NCBI GenBank assembly: GCA_050186055.1
Contig: JBFWYV010000058.1
Span: 1 to 19,725, forward strand
Direction of reading: 5' to 3'
Length of the DNA stretch: 19,725 nucleotides
Source: CAMDPA01 sp050186055
GTDB lineage: Bacteria; Pseudomonadota; Alphaproteobacteria; Rhizobiales; Hyphomicrobiaceae
In this document: positions 1 to 7,490 of the stretch, piece by piece
Position numbering within the stretch: position 1 is the first letter of the stretch
Layout: each line of letters starts with the position of its first letter
Position numbers and translations under genes: made by a program
Notes under the pieces: model-generated
The model's database searches: none
Told to the model about the DNA's origin: nothing
The model's input: the letters and a program-made list of their open reading frames with translations, nothing else

Positions 1-2
1 TC

Positions 3-3000
3 GGCACCGACGGCCGCCTCGGCGGCCAGGCCGTGGTGCCCGGAGTCGCGGGCACTTGGAAGGACCTGACGGTCAACGTCAACCAACTGGCCGCCAACCT
101 CACGACTCAGGTCCGCAACATTGCGGAAGTGACGACCGCAGTCGCGCGCGGCGATCTCTCACGCAAAATAACCGTAGACGTGAAGGGAGAGATCCTTGAG
201 CTCAAGAATACGATCAACACGATGGTGGATCAGCTCAATGCGTTTGCCTCCGAGGTGACGCGCGTTGCGCACGAGGTGGGAACTGAAGGCAGGCTCGGCG
301 GCCAGGCTGCAGTGCCAGGCGTGGCCGGAACGTGGAAGGACCTGACCGACACCGTCAACGTCATGGCGGCAAACCTGACGGAACAGGTGCGCGGCATCGT
401 CAAGGTCGTGACTGCGGTGGCCGAAGGCGATCTGAAGCAGAACCTGACCGTGAAATCGAAAGGCGAAGTGGCGGCGCTCGCCGATACCATCAACGCCATG
501 ACCGGAACGCTGGCGACCTTTGCGGACCAGGTGACGAGCGTCGCTCGCGAAGTCGGCGTTGAAGGCCGGCTCGGCGGGCAGGCAAATGTCCCCGGCGCGG
601 CCGGAACGTGGAAAGACCTCACCGGAAACGTCAATCTGCTGGCGGCCAATCTGACCACGCAGGTGCGCGCGATCGCGGAAGTGGCGACCGCGGTCACGAA
701 AGGAGACCTGACCAGGTCGATCCAGGTCGAAGCGCGCGGCGAGGTGGCGGAGCTGAAGGACTACATCAACTCAATGATCGTCAATCTGCGACAGACGACG
801 GAGCAGAATACGGACCAGGACTGGCTAAAAAGCAATCTGGCCAAGTTCACCAGCATGCTTCAGGGGCAAAGCGACCTCAAGACTGTCGGCAAGATGCTGC
901 TCGGCGAGCTTGGAGCGTTGTTGGAAGTTCAGCGTGGTGCGCTCTACCGCGTCCTCGACGACTCGCTCACGCCGCTTGCCTTCTACGCCACCGACGTTTC
1001 CGACGAGGACAGCGGACTGAAGCCGGTCAAGATGGGGCAGACGCTCGTCGGCCAATGCGCTGTGGAACGGCGGCGCATCCTGGTTACCAATATTTCCACC
1101 GGCGTCACGCCAATCGGCACGGCACTGTTTCAGACCCTTCCGCGCTGTGTCGCGGTCTATCCCGTGCTGTTTGAAGGGAAACCCAAGGCCGTGATCGAGC
1201 TTGCGAGCATCGGCAAGTTCACCGACCTCCAACTCGCTTTCCTGGAGCAGCTCACAGCCAGCATCGGCATCCTGTTCAACTCCATCGAAGCGACGATGCA
1301 GACCGAGGCGCTGCTCAAGCAGTCTCAGAAGCTCGCGACCGAATTGCAGATGCAGCAAACAGAGCTGCAGCAGACCAACGAGCAGCTTGAGCAGAAGGCG
1401 CAGCAGCTTGCGGAACGCAATGTCGAAGTCGAACGCAAGAACCAGGAAATCGAGCAGGCGCGCAGAGAGCTGGAGGACAAGGCCTCGGAACTCGCACTGA
1501 CCTCGAAATATAAATCCGACTTCCTGGCCAACATGAGCCACGAACTGCGTACGCCGCTCAACAGCATTCTGATCCTCGGCCAGCAGCTTGGCGATAATCC
1601 GGATGGCAATCTCACGGATAAGCAGGTGGAGTTTGCCCGAACCATTCATGGTGCGGGTACAGACCTATTGAATCTGATCAGCGATATTCTCGACCTGTCG
1701 AAGATCGAATCCGGCACGGTATCAGTTGACATCGAGGAGATAACGTTCAGCAATCTCGTCGATATGGTGGCTCGTCCGTTCCGGCACGAGGCGGAGACGC
1801 GGCGGCTGGCATTCGAGGTGAAAGTCGACCCCGGCCTCGGTCGAACGATAACTACGGATTCAAAACGCCTTCAGCAGGTGCTCAAGAACCTGCTGTCGAA
1901 TGCCTTCAAGTTCACAGGGCAGGGCGGGGTGCAGCTTTCGATCTCCGCGGCTTCGAACGGACTGGGCCCGGCGTCTCCTTTGCCGGATAGTTGCGCGCCG
2001 GTCGTCGCTTTCGAAGTGACCGATACAGGCATCGGTATTCCGATCGAGAAGCAGAAGATCATCTTCGAGGCGTTCCAGCAGGCTGATGCAAGCACCAGCA
2101 GAAAATATGGCGGAACAGGTTTAGGCTTGGCGATAAGCCGCGAGCTGGCGAGCCTGTTGGGCGGAGAGATCCATCTCAGGAGCAGACCCGATCACGGCAG
2201 CACGTTCACGCTGTACCTGCCTTTGAAATATCACGACCCGGTGAGCGTCATTCGCCCCGTCAAAACGGAAGTCGGGCTGGCAGGGCCGGCGACATTGAGC
2301 CTGCTCGGAGAACAACGACAGCACGTCGTCGAGCAGGTGGAGGACGATCGTGCACAGATCGAGGCGGGAGATCTCTCTCTACTGATTGTCGAGGACGACG
2401 CTCACTACGCCCGCGTGCTGGTCGAGCTTGCTCGCGAGAGTGGCTTCAAGGCAATCGTCGCATCGCGGGGCGCCGACGCCATCGAACTGGCTCAACGTTT
2501 CCGGCCGACGGCAATCACGCTCGATGTATTCCTGCCGGACATGCTGGGCTGGACGGTATTGAGCCAACTCAAGAAAGACCCTGACGTGCGCCATATTCCG
2601 GTGCAGATCGTTACGTTCGACGAGAACCGGCAGCACGGTCTGGCGCGGGGGGCGTTCTCGTATCTCGCCAAACCTGCCTCACCTGACGAGATGGCGGCAG
2701 CAATGGCTCGCCTCAGGGATTTCTCACACCAGCGCCCCAGACGACTGATGATTGTGGAAGATGACCCCGCCGAACAGATCCGCATACGGACATTGCTGGC
2801 TCACGACGACATAGTCATCGATTCCGTGCCGGACAGCGCATGCATGCTGGAACGGCTCCGTCGCGAATCGTCGGACTGCATTGTACTCGGCGTCAGTAGC
2901 GCCGGTTTTCACGTTGGCTCGGTGCTGGAGACACTTTGCAGCGATCCGGAGTTCGCGAGGATACCCGTCGTCGTCTTTATCGCGCGCGAGCTTTCAGCGG

Positions 3001-3542
3001 AAGAGGATGCGCAATTGCGCGCGGCAGCCAAGTGTCTCACTGTGAAAGTCGTCGAATCCCAGGAGCGCATGTTCGATGAAACCGCCTTGTTCCTGCACCG
3101 CGTGATAGCGGAGCTGCCGAACGACAAGCGGAGTTTGATCGAGCATCTCCACAACTCCGACGAGGATCTCGCCGGCCGCACGGTCCTGGTGGTGGACGAT
3201 GATGCGCGCAATATATTTGCGCTCTCCAGTGTCCTCGAACGGCGCGGCATGCGCGTGCTGACCGCCACCAACGGCAGGGAGGCCATCAAGCTCGCTGAGG
3301 CGGCTCCGGATATTTCGATTGTGCTGATGGATATCATGATGCCGGAAATGGACGGCTATCGGACGATAGAGCTTGTCCGCGGAATGCCGCAACTCCACCG
3401 TGTGCCGATCATTGCCCTGACCGCCAAGGCCATGAAAGGCGATCGTGAAAAATGTCTTGAAGCTGGAGCATCCGACTATCTGGCAAAGCCGGTGAATACC
3501 GAGCAACTTCTATCCGCGCTGCGCATGTGGCTGCACCGTTGA
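3..3542 (+). CDS. Multi-HAMP hybrid histidine kinase with GAF and three receiver domains (5' end missing)
   Basis: The reading frame is open from base 3 with no start in view, so the N-terminus lies off the left edge. In order it shows: three HAMP-type units (about 36-786); a GAF-like domain (about 870-1275); a Gln/Glu-rich coiled coil (about 1300-1500); HisKA with the phosphoacceptor His in the SHELRTPLN box (codon 1539-1541); and HATPase with N box LKNLLSNAFKFT, G1 DTGIGI and G2 GGTGLGLAIS (about 1850-2225). Three receivers follow (about 2373-2720, 2739-3110, 3175-3540). Receivers 1 and 3 keep the phosphoacceptor Asp (codons 2523 and 3330). Receiver 2 has Gly at that place (codon 2889). By family it autophosphorylates on His and passes phosphate to its own and possibly downstream receivers. 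The visible part has no transmembrane segment, so it may be cytoplasmic. The next gene begins 17 nt after the stop. The signal is unknown. Confidence 0.93.
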   Translation, partial: GTDGRLGGQAVVPGVAGTWKDLTVNVNQLAANLTTQVRNIAEVTTAVARGDLSRKITVDVKGEILELKNTINTMVDQLNAFASEVTRVAHEVGTEGRLGGQAAVPGVAGTWKDLTDTVNVMAANLTEQVRGIVKVVTAVAEGDLKQNLTVKSKGEVAALADTINAMTGTLATFADQVTSVAREVGVEGRLGGQANVPGAAGTWKDLTGNVNLLAANLTTQVRAIAEVATAVTKGDLTRSIQVEARGEVAELKDYINSMIVNLRQTTEQNTDQDWLKSNLAKFTSMLQGQSDLKTVGKMLLGELGALLEVQRGALYRVLDDSLTPLAFYATDVSDEDSGLKPVKMGQTLVGQCAVERRRILVTNISTGVTPIGTALFQTLPRCVAVYPVLFEGKPKAVIELASIGKFTDLQLAFLEQLTASIGILFNSIEATMQTEALLKQSQKLATELQMQQTELQQTNEQLEQKAQQLAERNVEVERKNQEIEQARRELEDKASELALTSKYKSDFLANMSHELRTPLNSILILGQQLGDNPDGNLTDKQVEFARTIHGAGTDLLNLISDILDLSKIESGTVSVDIEEITFSNLVDMVARPFRHEAETRRLAFEVKVDPGLGRTITTDSKRLQQVLKNLLSNAFKFTGQGGVQLSISAASNGLGPASPLPDSCAPVVAFEVTDTGIGIPIEKQKIIFEAFQQADASTSRKYGGTGLGLAISRELASLLGGEIHLRSRPDHGSTFTLYLPLKYHDPVSVIRPVKTEVGLAGPATLSLLGEQRQHVVEQVEDDRAQIEAGDLSLLIVEDDAHYARVLVELARESGFKAIVASRGADAIELAQRFRPTAITLDVFLPDMLGWTVLSQLKKDPDVRHIPVQIVTFDENRQHGLARGAFSYLAKPASPDEMAAAMARLRDFSHQRPRRLMIVEDDPAEQIRIRTLLAHDDIVIDSVPDSACMLERLRRESSDCIVLGVSSAGFHVGSVLETLCSDPEFARIPVVVFIARELSAEEDAQLRAAAKCLTVKVVESQERMFDETALFLHRVIAELPNDKRSLIEHLHNSDEDLAGRTVLVVDDDARNIFALSSVLERRGMRVLTATNGREAIKLAEAAPDISIVLMDIMMPEMDGYRTIELVRGMPQLHRVPIIALTAKAMKGDREKCLEAGASDYLAKPVNTEQLLSALRMWLHR
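36..786 (+). repeat. In-gene 276-nt (92-codon) HAMP repeats, three units visible
   Basis: The motif VPGxAGTWKDLT begins at 36, 312 and 588, exactly 276 nt apart, and each unit repeats the order of motif, LAANLT(T/E)QVR, GDL, GE, then a paired helix. The third unit ends where the GAF region begins. The first unit is preceded by the tail of another (GTDGRLGGQ from base 3), so the array continues to the left of the window. These are tandem HAMP signal-transducing coiled-coil modules as seen in poly-HAMP kinases. The strict spacing and high nucleotide similarity suggest growth by tandem duplication. Confidence 0.9.
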
Positions 3543-3559
3543 GCGGGCTTGGTTGTCAA

Positions 3560-4984
3560 ATGGACGGGCAGGATAAAGTCAACATCCTCGTAGTCGACGA
3601 CCAGCCGGCGAAGCTGGTCAGCTACGAGGTCATTTTGACCGAGCTTGGAGAGAACCTGATCAAGGCGGGATCGGGACGGGAGGCACTCGAGCTGCTGCTC
3701 AAGAACGAAGTCGCCGTGATCCTCGTGGACGTGTGCATGCCCCAGCTCGATGGTTTCCAACTCGCCACTTTAATTCGGGATCATCCGCGTTTCAGCAATA
3801 CTGCCATCGTGTTCATCTCCGCCGTGCAGATGGATGATTTCGATCGCTTGCGCGGATACGAGATGGGGGCGGTCGATTATGTGCCGGTACCGATCGTTCC
3901 CGAATTGCTGCGTGCAAAGGTCAAGGTTTTCATCGAACTCTATAGAAAAACTCGGCAACTCGAACAGCTCAATCTCGAACTCGAGCGCAGGGTGGCGGAG
4001 CGTACGATGGAATTGGAAGCAGCGAACGCCAGGCTTCAGTTGGCCATCGACGTTGCGCAGCTCGGGACCTGGGATTGGGACCTGCGGTCGGGCGAGAGCC
4101 GGTGGTCAGACCGGTTTCACGAAATATTCGGCTATCGCCCGGATGAAGTGCAACCGGGCGTTCAGGCATGGTCTGCCCGCTTACACAGTGACGATGCATC
4201 CGGCGTCACCGAGCAGCTTCTTTCGGCTCTCGATAGCGGCGGGCCGTTTCATCACGTCTACCGATGCGTCCGCCCCAACGGCACTGTCTCGTGGTGCGAA
4301 GCGCGAGGGCAGCAGGAGGTTGATGCAGCCGGGCTGCCGCGGCGCATGATGGGAATCGTCATGGATATCACCGATCACAAGCTGGCCGAGGAGCGGCAGC
4401 GTTTGATGGTGCAGGAGCTGCATCACAGGGTCAAAAATACGCTTGCCAGCGTTCAGGCCATCGCCGGCCTGACGGCACGGATGGCGCCGAGCGTAGAGGT
4501 ATTCGTCAAGTCATTCAGCAAGCGGATTCAATCGCTCAGCCGCACGCACACGATGCTGGTGTCGAACAACTGGCAGCGCATCCGCATTCATGAGCTGCTC
4601 AACGCGGAACTCGGCAGTTTCGCCGGGCAATCGGACCGACGCGTTTCATTCTCCGGCCCGGATGTGAAACTGCACTCGGATATGGCTGTGTCGCTTGGTC
4701 TTGTGCTGCATGAGCTGGCGACCAACGCAGCAAAATATGGAGCCTTGTCGGTTCCCGACGGGCGGATAGAAGTCTGCTGGAAGTTCGTCGGAGACATGGG
4801 CGATGCGAATACGCTTGAATTTACCTGGACCGAGTGTAATGGCCCTCTGGTCAGAACCCCGCAACGCCGTGGCTTCGGCTCGACTTTGCTGGAGAAAATC
4901 TTCGCCGGCCAGACCGGCTCGGTTGTGGAGATCAAATATCCTCCGACAGGACTGGAATTTCGCGCAGCCGTGCCGATCCCTTAG
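3560..4984 (+). CDS. Receiver-PAS-HWE family sensor histidine kinase
   Basis: This 474-residue protein has an N-terminal receiver (DDQP acidic pair, phosphoacceptor Asp at codon 3728 in VDVCMPQLDG), a short coiled coil (about 3930-4040), a PAS_3-like domain ending in the typical MDITDHK (about 4040-4375), and an HWE/HisKA_2 kinase module. The H box reads ELHHRVKN, with the likely phosphoacceptor His at codon 4424. The N box HELATNAAKYGALS and the W-x-E of FTWTECNGP (codons 4826-4834) define the HWE family. HWE kinases occur mainly in alphaproteobacteria. A receiver at the N-terminus suggests that the upstream hybrid kinase, or another kinase, controls its activity. I chose ATG 3560, just before the conserved receiver start. 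A GTG at 3527 would overlap the upstream gene by 16 nt. Neither start has a strong ribosome site. No transmembrane helix is visible. Confidence 0.92.
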   Translation: MDGQDKVNILVVDDQPAKLVSYEVILTELGENLIKAGSGREALELLLKNEVAVILVDVCMPQLDGFQLATLIRDHPRFSNTAIVFISAVQMDDFDRLRGYEMGAVDYVPVPIVPELLRAKVKVFIELYRKTRQLEQLNLELERRVAERTMELEAANARLQLAIDVAQLGTWDWDLRSGESRWSDRFHEIFGYRPDEVQPGVQAWSARLHSDDASGVTEQLLSALDSGGPFHHVYRCVRPNGTVSWCEARGQQEVDAAGLPRRMMGIVMDITDHKLAEERQRLMVQELHHRVKNTLASVQAIAGLTARMAPSVEVFVKSFSKRIQSLSRTHTMLVSNNWQRIRIHELLNAELGSFAGQSDRRVSFSGPDVKLHSDMAVSLGLVLHELATNAAKYGALSVPDGRIEVCWKFVGDMGDANTLEFTWTECNGPLVRTPQRRGFGSTLLEKIFAGQTGSVVEIKYPPTGLEFRAAVPIP

Positions 4985-5103
4985 CTCTTCGACCGGTTGA
5001 CCGGCAGTCCCCGACGCATTAATGGCGCCTGAAATGGCCTTGCATAACGGACGCACGCGTCACGCCATCAATTAAATACCCAGCCCACAGTCGGTCGCCT
5101 GCA

Positions 5104-5478
5104 ATGTCGGAAGAAGCGCTGTCCGTAGAGGTACGAGATTTCCTGGCGAAGTACGTCGATTCCATTGCCCAGTTGGAAGCGTTGCTGTTGCTGAGGGAAA
5201 ATCCGCAGAAGGCTTGGGACGTTCAGTCCATGGCGAAGCGGCTTTACATCAGTGACCAGGAAGCATTGGAAGTTCTGTCGCATCTCGACCGACAGGGATT
5301 CGTCGTCCGTGAAGAGAGCGCGTATCGGTTTCACCCGATTTCGGATGCACTGGCCGACGTCACCGCTGAGACGGCCGATCACTACCGCCGACATCTCATT
5401 CAGATAACCAACATCGTTCACGCGAAACCTCGCCGCATTCGACAGTTCGCGGACGCATTCAAGCTGAAGAAGGAGTGA
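5104..5478 (+). CDS. Small winged-helix-like protein, function unknown
   Basis: A 124-residue soluble, charged protein. Residues about 38-79 (DVQSMAKRLYIS through the YRFHP strand) look like a winged-helix DNA-binding fold: helix, turn, recognition helix EALEVLSHLDRQG, then a beta hairpin. The rest is helical and ends in a basic tail (KLKKE). It starts 119 nt after the HWE kinase stop. A ribosome site upstream of ATG 5104 is not obvious. It is followed 3 nt later by a small membrane-protein gene, which suggests one transcript for the three. It could be a DNA-binding output of the kinase pair, or a non-DNA-binding wHTH adaptor. I do not recognise a named family. Confidence 0.75.
   Translation: MSEEALSVEVRDFLAKYVDSIAQLEALLLLRENPQKAWDVQSMAKRLYISDQEALEVLSHLDRQGFVVREESAYRFHPISDALADVTAETADHYRRHLIQITNIVHAKPRRIRQFADAFKLKKE
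5470..5475 (+). promoter_or_regulatory. Ribosome binding site deciding a TTG start
   Basis: AAGGAG lies 6 nt before TTG 5482 and within the last codons of the upstream gene. This spacing supports TTG rather than the out-of-frame GTG at 5475 as the start of the first membrane-protein gene. It also indicates translational coupling. Confidence 0.7.
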
Positions 5479-5481
5479 GCG

Positions 5482-5739
5482 TTGGCTGGGATCGTCTATT
5501 TCCTTTGTGCCCTTGGCGCCGCCGGATGTGCGATCCTGCTGCTGCATTCGTACAAACGCAGCCGCTATCGACTGCTCCTATGGAGCGGCCTCTGCTTCAC
5601 CGGCCTCACCCTCAACAATCTGTTGCTCGTTCTCGACAAGCTCGTCGTGCAGGACTTCGACATGTCGATGTGGCGCTCCGGCGTAACCTTGGTCTCGATG
5701 TGCATTCTCCTTTTCGGCCTCGTCTGGGACACGGAGTAG
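5482..5739 (+). CDS. Small DUF5985-type membrane protein, first copy
   Basis: An 85-residue hydrophobic protein with three predicted membrane helices (residues about 3-21, 31-50 and 64-82). A short basic loop YKRSRYR sits between helices 1 and 2. Its size and plan match the small uncharacterised DUF5985 family, which I recall from alphaproteobacteria and other proteobacteria; family membership is from memory, not a search. The start is TTG, with AAGGAG 6 nt upstream. It lies 3 nt after the winged-helix gene and 4 nt before a second protein of the same plan. The function is unknown. Its placement after two kinases suggests a membrane partner or output, which is inference. Confidence 0.75.
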   Translation: MAGIVYFLCALGAAGCAILLLHSYKRSRYRLLLWSGLCFTGLTLNNLLLVLDKLVVQDFDMSMWRSGVTLVSMCILLFGLVWDTE

Positions 5740-5743
5740 CGCG

Positions 5744-6007
5744 ATGAATTCCGTCATTCTCGGCGCTGTCGCGATGGCATCCTCGATCGCTGCGCTTTTT
5801 TTCTTGCGCTTCTGGCGTCAGACAAGAGACCCGCTGTTCCTGTTCTTCTGCGTGGCGTTTGCGGTGGAGGCAGTCACCCGTGTCATGCTGGCCTCCACGG
5901 AGATCACGGCGGAGGATGAGCCACTGTTTTACTTGGGCCGCCTCGCCAGCTTTGCGCTTATCATCTTTGCCATTATTCAGAAAAACCGCCCCGATCCGCG
6001 CGCGTGA
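5744..6007 (+). CDS. Small DUF5985-type membrane protein, second copy
   Basis: An 87-residue protein with three predicted membrane helices (about 4-22, 32-50 and 63-80). The loop FWRQTRD between helices 1 and 2 corresponds to YKRSRYR of the upstream protein. An acidic stretch (EITAEDE) lies before helix 3, and the tail is basic and proline-containing. ATG 5744 is preceded by GGAG 7 nt upstream, overlapping the stop of the previous gene. The two neighbours appear to be distant paralogues and may form a heteromer. It is the last gene of the signalling block; a non-coding stretch and a convergent tRNA follow. Confidence 0.78.
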   Translation: MNSVILGAVAMASSIAALFFLRFWRQTRDPLFLFFCVAFAVEAVTRVMLASTEITAEDEPLFYLGRLASFALIIFAIIQKNRPDPRA

Positions 6008-6032
6008 TAATTCCGGCGCGGCGTGGCGAAAT

Positions 6033-6063
6033 CCGGCAGCGGGATCAGTTGCAGTGCTGCCGG
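6033..6063. repeat. 8-bp perfect inverted repeat after the signalling block
   Basis: CCGGCAGC (6033-6040) and GCTGCCGG (6056-6063) form a perfect 8-bp stem with a 15-nt loop, 26 nt after the last DUF5985-type stop codon. No T tract follows on either strand, so it is not a standard intrinsic terminator. It may still end or protect the upstream transcript. Confidence 0.4.
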
Positions 6064-6182
6064 CTTCGTCCGCATCATGCAGACTGGGGTGGTACCGCCG
6101 TTCACGGTATGCGGAGTGACAACGGGTTGCGTGGTCAGGCTCGATATAATGCTAACCCCTTGTGAGCTTAGCGAGAGATAGC

Positions 6183-6258
6183 TGGTGCCCAGGGGCGGAA
6201 TCGAACCACCGACACTGCGATTTTCAGTCGCATGCTCTACCAACTGAGCTACCTGGGC
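6183..6258 (-). tRNA. tRNA-Phe (anticodon GAA)
   Basis: Read on the minus strand, this 76-nt gene starts GCCCAGG and ends CCTGGGC, then A and an encoded CCA. Between them are a D arm (GCTC...GAGC), an anticodon arm TGCGA-CTGAAAA-TCGCA with anticodon GAA, a 5-nt variable loop and a T arm GGTGG-TTCGATT-CCGCC. All four stems pair fully. It delivers phenylalanine to UUC/UUU codons. It is convergent to the DUF5985-type gene. On the minus strand, a weak GCTAA/TTAGC stem followed by ATTATAT (about 6147-6175) could serve as its terminator. Confidence 0.97.
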
Positions 6259-6339
6259 TCTCCGCACGAAACGCCGCAATTCGAAGGTCGCCCAGAGACG
6301 TCAGGCGCGGCTTTCGGAGCGGCGGCGGAAGGTTCGGGC

Positions 6340-6368
6340 CTTATAGTGCGACGGTCGGCCCATGTCCA
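6340..6368 (-). promoter_or_regulatory. Sigma-70-type promoter for tRNA-Phe
   Basis: On the minus strand, TGGACA (6368-6363) is followed after exactly 17 nt by TATAAG (6345-6340). These are close to the vegetative -35 and -10 consensus and are correctly placed for transcription towards the tRNA. Initiation near 6333 would give a 5' leader of about 75 nt before the mature tRNA end at 6258. No other gene on that strand would use it. Confidence 0.65.
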
Positions 6369-6388
6369 GCGCATCATGTCCAGCGCAT
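6361..6388. repeat. 14-bp perfect tandem duplication
   Basis: CATGTCCAGCGCAT occurs twice head to tail (6361-6374 and 6375-6388). The first copy carries the TGGACA -35 element of the proposed tRNA-Phe promoter on the minus strand. The second copy places an identical hexamer 14 bp further upstream, which has no matching -10 at normal spacing. Confidence 0.9.
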
Positions 6389-6514
6389 CATTGTGGCCGC
6401 TCCGACGCCGCTGGCACTTGCGAGTGCGGGCCAGATTCGATAGTTGGTTAGAAGGCTAAGTTGTCGCGCCGGCGCCGCAGCGGGTGGCGGCCAGCACCGG
6501 AGATGTCTCCCGTA

Positions 6515-7477
6515 ATGCCAGAGACCGAAGGAGCGCCGAAAACTCCGCTCGTCGTGGCGCGTGCCGAGCTGGCGGCCGAGGACATCATGCTGTTCGAGCT
6601 GGCGCGCGCGGATGGCGGCGAGCTGCCCGAATTCACGCCGGGGGCGCATGTCGAGGTCGAGGTCCCGGGCGGTCTCCTGCGCAAATACTCGCTGGCGAAC
6701 GATCCGGCAGAGCGAGATTCGTATCAGATCGCGGTCAAGCGCGAACGCGGCGGACGCGGCGGCTCGCAGGCGATGCTGGAGCGGGTCAAGGCCGGCGACA
6801 GCCTGCTCGTCTCGGCACCGCGCAACGATTTCGAGCTGAAGCCCAGCCCAGCCGGCTACACCTTGATCGCCGGCGGCATCGGCATCACGCCGATCCTGTC
6901 GATGGCGCGCTGTCTGAAGTCCTCGGGTGCGGGAAAGTTCAAGCTCTACTATCTGACACGCGCCAGGGAGGCAACGGCGTTCCATGACGAGCTGTCGGCG
7001 CCGGCTTACCGCGGCATCGTCAGGATCCATCATGACGGAGGCGATCCCGACAACGGGCTCGACCTGTGGCCGGTGCTGGAGAAGCCGCGGGGACACGTCT
7101 ACTGCTGCGGACCGCGCGGCCTGATGCAGGCCGTGCGCGACATGACGGGGCATTGGTCGTCGGGCGCGGTTCACTTCGAGGCGTTCACCGACGGCGGCGG
7201 CGCCAAACCCGACGACAAGCCGTTCCAGGTGAGGGTCGGTGCGGGAGGCCGTGTCATCGACGTGCCGGCCGGCAGCACCATCCTGGAATCGCTGCGACAG
7301 GCGGGGTTCAGCGTGCCTTCGTCGTGCGAGAGCGGGACCTGCGGCTCCTGCAAGACACGTCTTCTGTCGGGCGACGTCGAGCATCGGGACTTCGTCCTGA
7401 CCGAGGACGAAAAGGCGCGCTACGTCATGGTTTGCGTGTCGCGTGCGGCGTCGGGCGATCTTGAGATCGAGCTTTGA
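6515..7477 (+). CDS. Phthalate-dioxygenase-type reductase (FMN/NAD(P)H/2Fe-2S)
   Basis: This 320-residue protein has the layout of class IA oxygenase reductases such as phthalate dioxygenase reductase and VanB. The FMN-binding barrel carries RKYS (residues 56-59) and the NAD(P)H domain carries GGIGITP (120-126) and CCGP (197-200). A C-terminal plant-type ferredoxin has Cys 271, 276, 279 and 307 (C-x4-C-x2-C-x27-C). It moves electrons from NAD(P)H through FMN and the iron-sulphur cluster to a Rieske oxygenase. No oxygenase is visible here. Start choice is uncertain: ATG 6515 gives a normal N-terminus, ATG 6503 is possible, and TTG 6461 with AGAAGG 5 nt upstream would add an unusual Arg-rich leader. 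The next gene begins 13 nt downstream. Confidence 0.92.
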   Translation: MPETEGAPKTPLVVARAELAAEDIMLFELARADGGELPEFTPGAHVEVEVPGGLLRKYSLANDPAERDSYQIAVKRERGGRGGSQAMLERVKAGDSLLVSAPRNDFELKPSPAGYTLIAGGIGITPILSMARCLKSSGAGKFKLYYLTRAREATAFHDELSAPAYRGIVRIHHDGGDPDNGLDLWPVLEKPRGHVYCCGPRGLMQAVRDMTGHWSSGAVHFEAFTDGGGAKPDDKPFQVRVGAGGRVIDVPAGSTILESLRQAGFSVPSSCESGTCGSCKTRLLSGDVEHRDFVLTEDEKARYVMVCVSRAASGDLEIEL

Positions 7478-7481
7478 GGAG
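7476..7481 (+). promoter_or_regulatory. Ribosome binding site deciding a TTG start
   Basis: GAGGAG overlaps the stop of the reductase gene and lies 9 nt before TTG 7491. It favours TTG 7491 over the upstream in-frame start at 7443, which would overlap the reductase by 35 nt and add a non-conserved leader. Confidence 0.7.
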
Positions 7482-7490
7482 AATCGGGCC

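Noticed and set aside
36..786. The 276-nt repeats as a CRISPR or satellite array
   Set aside because: They are in frame, encode HAMP modules and continue into a kinase; there are no spacers.
6100..6260. tRNA-Phe as an attachment site of an integrated island
   Set aside because: No integrase lies nearby and I found no second copy of the tRNA 3' end in the window.
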